From: Marinimicrobium koreense
Lineage (GTDB): Bacteria > Pseudomonadota > Gammaproteobacteria > Pseudomonadales > Cellvibrionaceae
Assembly (NCBI RefSeq): GCF_003762925.1
Contig: NZ_RJUK01000001.1
Location: 2,852,001 to 2,916,000, forward strand
Reading direction: 5' to 3'
DNA length: 64,000 bases
Both the position numbers and the translations under genes were made by a program. Position 1 is the stretch's first letter. Each line of letters starts with the position of its first letter. The notes under the pieces are model-generated. The model was given only the letters and a program-made list of their open reading frames with translations. It did not search any database and was not told the DNA's origin. Positions 60,610 to 64,000 of the stretch are shown one piece after another.

Positions 60610-62349
60610 ATGTCTGATTCCGACACGCCGGGCAAGCCCCGGCGCAGCACACAGAGCTACGGCAAACTGGATAAGGACGGTTTTATCCATCGCTCCTGGA
60701 TGAAAAATCAGGGGCTGCCGGATCATGTGTTCGACGGTCGGCCGGTGATCGGCATCTGCAATACCTGGTCGGAGCTCACCCCCTGTAACAGTGGTCTGCG
60801 GGAGCTGGCCGAGTACGTCAAACGCGGCGTCTGGGAAGCCGGCGGGTTGCCCCTGGAGTTTCCCGCCATGAGCCTGGGGGAAACCCAGATGCGCCCGACC
60901 GCCATGCTGTTTCGCAATCTGCTGGCCATGGAAGTGGAAGAGTCCATTCGCGGCAACCCGATTGATGGGGTGGTGCTGCTTGGGGGCTGTGACAAAACCA
61001 CCCCGGCCCAGATCATGGGCGCCGCCAGCGTCAATCTCCCGACCATGGTGGTGTCCTCCGGCCCCATGCTCAACGGCAAATTCCGCGGCCAGGACATTGG
61101 CTCGGGCACGGATGTCTGGAAGTACTCCGAGGCGGTACGCGCCGGGCTGATGAGCATTGATGATTTCATCGCCGCCGAAAGCGGCATGTCCCGCAGCCGG
61201 GGCGTATGCATGACCATGGGCACCGCCTCCACCGTGTCCAGCCTGACCGAGGCCATGGGGCTGAGCCTGCCCTTGAACGGTACGCTCCCCGCTGTGGATG
61301 CCCGCCGTCAGGCGCTGGCGCACCTCACCGGGCGGCGCATTGTCGAGCTGGTGAAGCAGGATGTCCGCCTCGCCGACATCCTGACCCGGGAAGCGCTGGA
61401 AAACGCGATTGTGGTCAATGCCGCCATTGGCGGGTCCACCAACGCGGTGGTGCACCTGCTGGCCATTGCCGGGCGGCTGGGGATCGAGCTGGCACTGGAT
61501 GATTTCGACCGGCTCAGCCGGGACATTCCGCTGCTGGTGGACCTGATGCCCTCGGGGCGTTTCCTGATGGAGGATTTCCACTACGCCGGTGGCCTGCCTG
61601 CCGTCATGGCGCGTATCAAGGACAGGTTGCACACCGATGCGGTGACCGTCTCGGGTGTTGCCCTTGGGGACCAGATTGCGGACGCGCAATGTTACAATGA
61701 CGACATCATTCGAACGCTGGACAATCCGGTCAATCCGGATTCTGGCATCTGGGTGCTCAAGGGCAACCTGTGCCCCAAGGGGGCCATCATCAAGCCCAAC
61801 GCGGCGACTCCCGCGCTGTTGGAACACACCGGGCGGGCTGTGGTGTTCGAGAGCATCGAGGACTACAAGGCGCGCATCGACGATCCGGATCTGGACGTGG
61901 ACGAACACTCGGTACTGGTACTCAAGGGGTGTGGCCCCAAGGGCTACCCCGGCATGCCGGAAGTGGGCAATATGGCCCTACCGAAAAAACTGCTCGAAAA
62001 GGGCGTGCGGGACATGCTGCGTATCTCGGATGCGCGTATGAGCGGAACCGCGTTCGGCTCGGTGATTCTCCACGTTGCGCCCGAATCCAGTGCCGGGGGC
62101 CCCTTGGCCGTGGTGCGTGATGGCGATGAGATTGCATTCAGTGGCAAAAACCGTAGTCTATCGCTCAGGATCAGCGACGCCGAGCTGGCGCAACGGCTGG
62201 CCGAATGGCAGGATAGTCGGCCGGAGTCAGAATACACTCGCGGCTATGCCAAGTTATATATTGATACCGTGCTCCAGGCCGATCAGGGCGTCGACCTGGA
62301 CTTTTTGAGGGGCGCCAGCGGCGACCAGGTGGACCGGGAATCGCATTAA
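60610..62349 (+). CDS. IlvD/Edd family dehydratase (sugar-acid dehydratase type)
   Basis: Fe-S dehydratase, 579 residues. Cysteine motifs ICNTWSELTPCN, GGCDKTTPAQ and KGCGPKGYPG hold the probable cluster ligands. Sequence style (MKNQGLPDHVFDGRPVIGI) is that of L-arabonate / D-xylonate / D-galactonate dehydratases rather than the branched-chain IlvD enzyme. With an SDR and a sugar symporter beside it, an oxidative sugar pathway is likely: sugar to aldonolactone or aldonate, then 2-keto-3-deoxy acid. The exact sugar cannot be read here. Its final base overlaps the SDR start. Confidence 0.85.
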   Translation: MSDSDTPGKPRRSTQSYGKLDKDGFIHRSWMKNQGLPDHVFDGRPVIGICNTWSELTPCNSGLRELAEYVKRGVWEAGGLPLEFPAMSLGETQMRPTAMLFRNLLAMEVEESIRGNPIDGVVLLGGCDKTTPAQIMGAASVNLPTMVVSSGPMLNGKFRGQDIGSGTDVWKYSEAVRAGLMSIDDFIAAESGMSRSRGVCMTMGTASTVSSLTEAMGLSLPLNGTLPAVDARRQALAHLTGRRIVELVKQDVRLADILTREALENAIVVNAAIGGSTNAVVHLLAIAGRLGIELALDDFDRLSRDIPLLVDLMPSGRFLMEDFHYAGGLPAVMARIKDRLHTDAVTVSGVALGDQIADAQCYNDDIIRTLDNPVNPDSGIWVLKGNLCPKGAIIKPNAATPALLEHTGRAVVFESIEDYKARIDDPDLDVDEHSVLVLKGCGPKGYPGMPEVGNMALPKKLLEKGVRDMLRISDARMSGTAFGSVILHVAPESSAGGPLAVVRDGDEIAFSGKNRSLSLRISDAELAQRLAEWQDSRPESEYTRGYAKLYIDTVLQADQGVDLDFLRGASGDQVDRESH

Positions 62350-63116
62350 TGACTGAATACACCCGCTATGCCAGTCTTGCTCACCGCTCGGTATTCATTA
62401 CCGGCGGGGCGACCGGAATAGGCGCTTGCCTGGTCGAGGCCTTTGCCGCCCAGGGCAGCAATGTCGCCTTCGTCGACCTCAATGAAGAGGCGGGGAATGA
62501 GCTGGCCGAGCGGGTGCGTGCCGAACACGACGCCCAGGTGGTATTCCGCCGCTGCGATGTCACCCGAATCGACGAGCTGCGCGCCGCCATTCGCGCCCTC
62601 GCGGATCAGTGTGGCGACTTCACCGTACTGGTGAACAACGTCGCCAATGATCAGCGCTACGACCCCCGTTATCTGTCTGAGCAGGCCTGGTACAACAGTC
62701 TGGCGGTCAACCTGCACCCGGCGTTTTTCGCCGCCCAGACGATCCAGCCCCTGATGGCCCGGCAGGGCGGCGGGGTGATCATCAATTTCAGTTCCATCAA
62801 CGCTCTGTTCGGGCCGAGCAAGCTGCCCAGTTACAACACCGCCAAGGCGGCCCTGCTGGGGCTGACCAAGTCCCTGGCCCGGGATTTCGGCTCGGACAAG
62901 ATCCGGGTGAACGCGATTGTGCCCGGCTGGGTGATCACAGAGCGCCAGCTCAACAAGTGGCTCACGCCGGAGGCGGAAGCCTGGTGGATGGATCAGGTGT
63001 GCCTGAAGGAGCGGATTCTGCCGGAAGATGTCGCCAACTTGACCCTGTTTCTCGCCTCGGACGACGCCCGGATGATCACCGGCCAGAAGTTCGTGATCGA
63101 CGGTGGGCGGTTGTAG
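62349..63116 (+). CDS. short-chain dehydrogenase/reductase (SDR)
   Basis: 255 residues; NAD-binding TGGATGIGACLVEAF (residues 18-32), NNVANDQRY, the catalytic triad region INFSSINA and SYNTAKAAL with Tyr-xxx-Lys. Likely oxidises a sugar, supplying the substrate of the dehydratase just upstream; the opposite order (acting on a later intermediate) is possible. The ATG at 62349 overlaps the dehydratase stop (TAATG), so the genes are translationally coupled. Confidence 0.9.
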   Translation: MTEYTRYASLAHRSVFITGGATGIGACLVEAFAAQGSNVAFVDLNEEAGNELAERVRAEHDAQVVFRRCDVTRIDELRAAIRALADQCGDFTVLVNNVANDQRYDPRYLSEQAWYNSLAVNLHPAFFAAQTIQPLMARQGGGVIINFSSINALFGPSKLPSYNTAKAALLGLTKSLARDFGSDKIRVNAIVPGWVITERQLNKWLTPEAEAWWMDQVCLKERILPEDVANLTLFLASDDARMITGQKFVIDGGRL

Positions 63117-63125
63117 TTTGGCAAG

Positions 63126-63157
63126 CAGCGGATGCGCTTTGCTTATCCGCCCTACGG
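63126..63157 (+). repeat. dispersed short palindrome, copy 4
   Basis: GCGGATGCGCTTTGCTTATCCGCCCTACGG, a variant with A in place of G in the stem (GGAT/ATCC, compensated) compared with copies 1-3. It lies nine bases after the SDR stop, in the 304-base gap before the symporter gene. Confidence 0.7.
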
Positions 63158-63253
63158 ATGCCGCATCCGCCGCTCACCAACCTAACCATCCGCCGTAAAC
63201 ACACCCAATTCCCACTTTTCCCCCTGAAATCCCTACATCGGCACTCGCAGTCG

Positions 63254-63270
63254 ATGCGGATTATCCGCAT
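63254..63270. promoter_or_regulatory. 17-bp perfect palindrome upstream of the symporter
   Basis: ATGCGGAT-T-ATCCGCAT is an 8-1-8 inverted repeat about 150 bases upstream of the symporter ATG. It has the size of a dimeric-repressor operator. The FadR-type regulator at 59857 is the natural candidate, though its usual half-site style (GT...AC) is not obvious here. Remaining parts of the 63117-63420 gap hold the repeat at 63126 and no gene. Confidence 0.4.
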
Positions 63271-63420
63271 AATAGCCGCTCGAAAAATTCCGGCGGAATC
63301 CGTGCATTCATCGGCAATACTCTTCGGCGTACCTCCCAATAGAACGCAGGGCGGCGAAGCGGGCGTAGGGGCGTCCACACCGCACCCGCCGGACAATAAT
63401 CACATAATATGGAGTGCAAC

Positions 63421-64000
63421 ATGAGCTTGTCACCACTTGATATAACCACCTTTGCCGTTTACTGCGTGCTGCTGGTCGGCATTGCCTGGTGGGTTTCCCG
63501 GGAAAAAGCCGGCCACGAAAAAAACTCCACGGACTACTTTCTGGCGGGTAAATCCTTGCCTTGGTGGGCCATTGGCGCCTCGCTGATTGCGGCGAACATT
63601 TCCGCCGAGCAGATCATCGGTATGTCCGGCTCTGGCTTCGCCATCGGCCTGGGCATCGCCTCCTACGAGTGGATGGCAGCCATCACCCTGTTGATCATCG
63701 GTAAGTACTTCCTGCCGATCTTCCTGGAGAAAGGCATCAGCACCATGCCCCAGTTTCTGGAGCAGCGCTATGACAGCCGGGTGCGCACGGTCATGGCGAT
63801 TTTCTGGCTTGCCCTCTATACCTTTGTGAACCTGACTTCCATTCTGTGGCTCGGTGCCCTGGCAATCAATGCCATCACCGGGCTGGATCTGGTCTATGGC
63901 CTGAGCTTCCTGGCGGTGTTCTCCATCGGTTACTCCATCTACGGTGGCCTCAAGGCGGTCGCGCTGACCGACATCATCCAGGTGGTGCTGCTGATCATCG
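63421..64000 (+). CDS. sodium/solute symporter (SSS/SGLT family), cut by window edge
   Basis: 193 codons are visible before the right edge. ATG at 63421 with GGAG seven bases upstream. The N-terminus MSLSPLDITTFAVYCVLLVGIAWWVSR is a membrane helix, followed by DYFLAGKSLPWWAIGASLIAANISAEQIIGMSGSGF (in pieces), the SGLT signature of sodium/glucose and sodium/galactose transporters, and three more helices. It likely imports the sugar metabolised by the dehydratase and SDR. The symporter is left unnamed because substrate and C-terminus are not visible. Confidence 0.9.
   Translation, partial: MSLSPLDITTFAVYCVLLVGIAWWVSREKAGHEKNSTDYFLAGKSLPWWAIGASLIAANISAEQIIGMSGSGFAIGLGIASYEWMAAITLLIIGKYFLPIFLEKGISTMPQFLEQRYDSRVRTVMAIFWLALYTFVNLTSILWLGALAINAITGLDLVYGLSFLAVFSIGYSIYGGLKAVALTDIIQVVLLII

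Overview
The window is a GC-rich chromosomal segment from a gammaproteobacterium, and it contains the replication-origin neighbourhood. Gene order (atpI, parB, parA, rsmG, mnmG, then mnmE, yidC, yidD, rnpA, rpmH facing dnaA, dnaN, recF, gyrB) is the pseudomonad-type oriC layout. The accessory genes point to a polysaccharide degrader close to the Cellvibrionaceae (Cellvibrio, Saccharophagus, Marinimicrobium or Gilvimarinus type): lipoprotein pectate lyases with polyserine linkers, a glucuronoyl esterase, a sialate/xylan O-acetylesterase-type protein and large TonB-dependent receptors. I do not name a species. No tRNA, rRNA, CRISPR array or insertion sequence was recognised.

Layout. 1-5120: start of the ATP synthase operon, the ParAB segregation genes, and rsmG-mnmG, all on the minus strand. 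5121-5817: AT-rich intergenic region with DnaA boxes (candidate oriC). 5818-10258: a DUF924 gene, then the minus-strand rpmH-rnpA-yidD-yidC-mnmE block. 10259-10655: a second DnaA-box region. 10656-16909: dnaA-dnaN-recF-gyrB, with two parS-like palindromes inside recF. 16994-20446: divergent glucuronoyl esterase and O-acetylesterase (xylan side-chain removal). 20464-22897: Lrp-type regulator divergent from leuA. 23179-34104: two TonB-dependent receptors, a membrane diguanylate cyclase, a DUF202 protein and a lipoprotein made of three repeats; the part from about 28.1 kb to 34.1 kb is visibly poorer in GC than its surroundings. 34199-37559: exported sugar isomerase/epimerase-like protein, a GMC flavin dehydrogenase and its Tat-type small subunit. 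37548-43562: an esterase, a second diguanylate cyclase and two pectate lyases. 43607-49380: trkH, trkA, rsmB, fmt and def on the minus strand. 49665-52552: LysM protein, dprA, tsaC on the plus strand.

52553-57986 separates tsaC from hemF-aroE, which are near neighbours in pseudomonads. It carries a 1193-residue lipoprotein (cytochrome c, PA14, beta-propeller, DUF1080) and a Tat-exported Gfo/Idh oxidoreductase. At both ends lie inverted copies of a long-armed palindromic element whose third copy sits between parA and rsmG. 57987-64000: hemF, aroE, then a FadR-type regulator, an IlvD/Edd-type sugar-acid dehydratase, an SDR dehydrogenase and a sodium/sugar symporter that runs off the window.

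How it fits together: TonB receptors and surface lipoproteins would capture and cut pectin or xylan fragments, and esterases strip side groups. Two loci encode exported oxidoreductases and DUF1080/isomerase proteins that resemble oxidative (3-keto) glycoside cleavage systems, and the terminal operon would import a sugar and process it by oxidation and dehydration. The strongest findings are the covarying palindromic element, the possible periplasmic 3-keto-glycoside pathway with a fused cytochrome-hydrolase, the triplicated lipoprotein, and parS inside recF.
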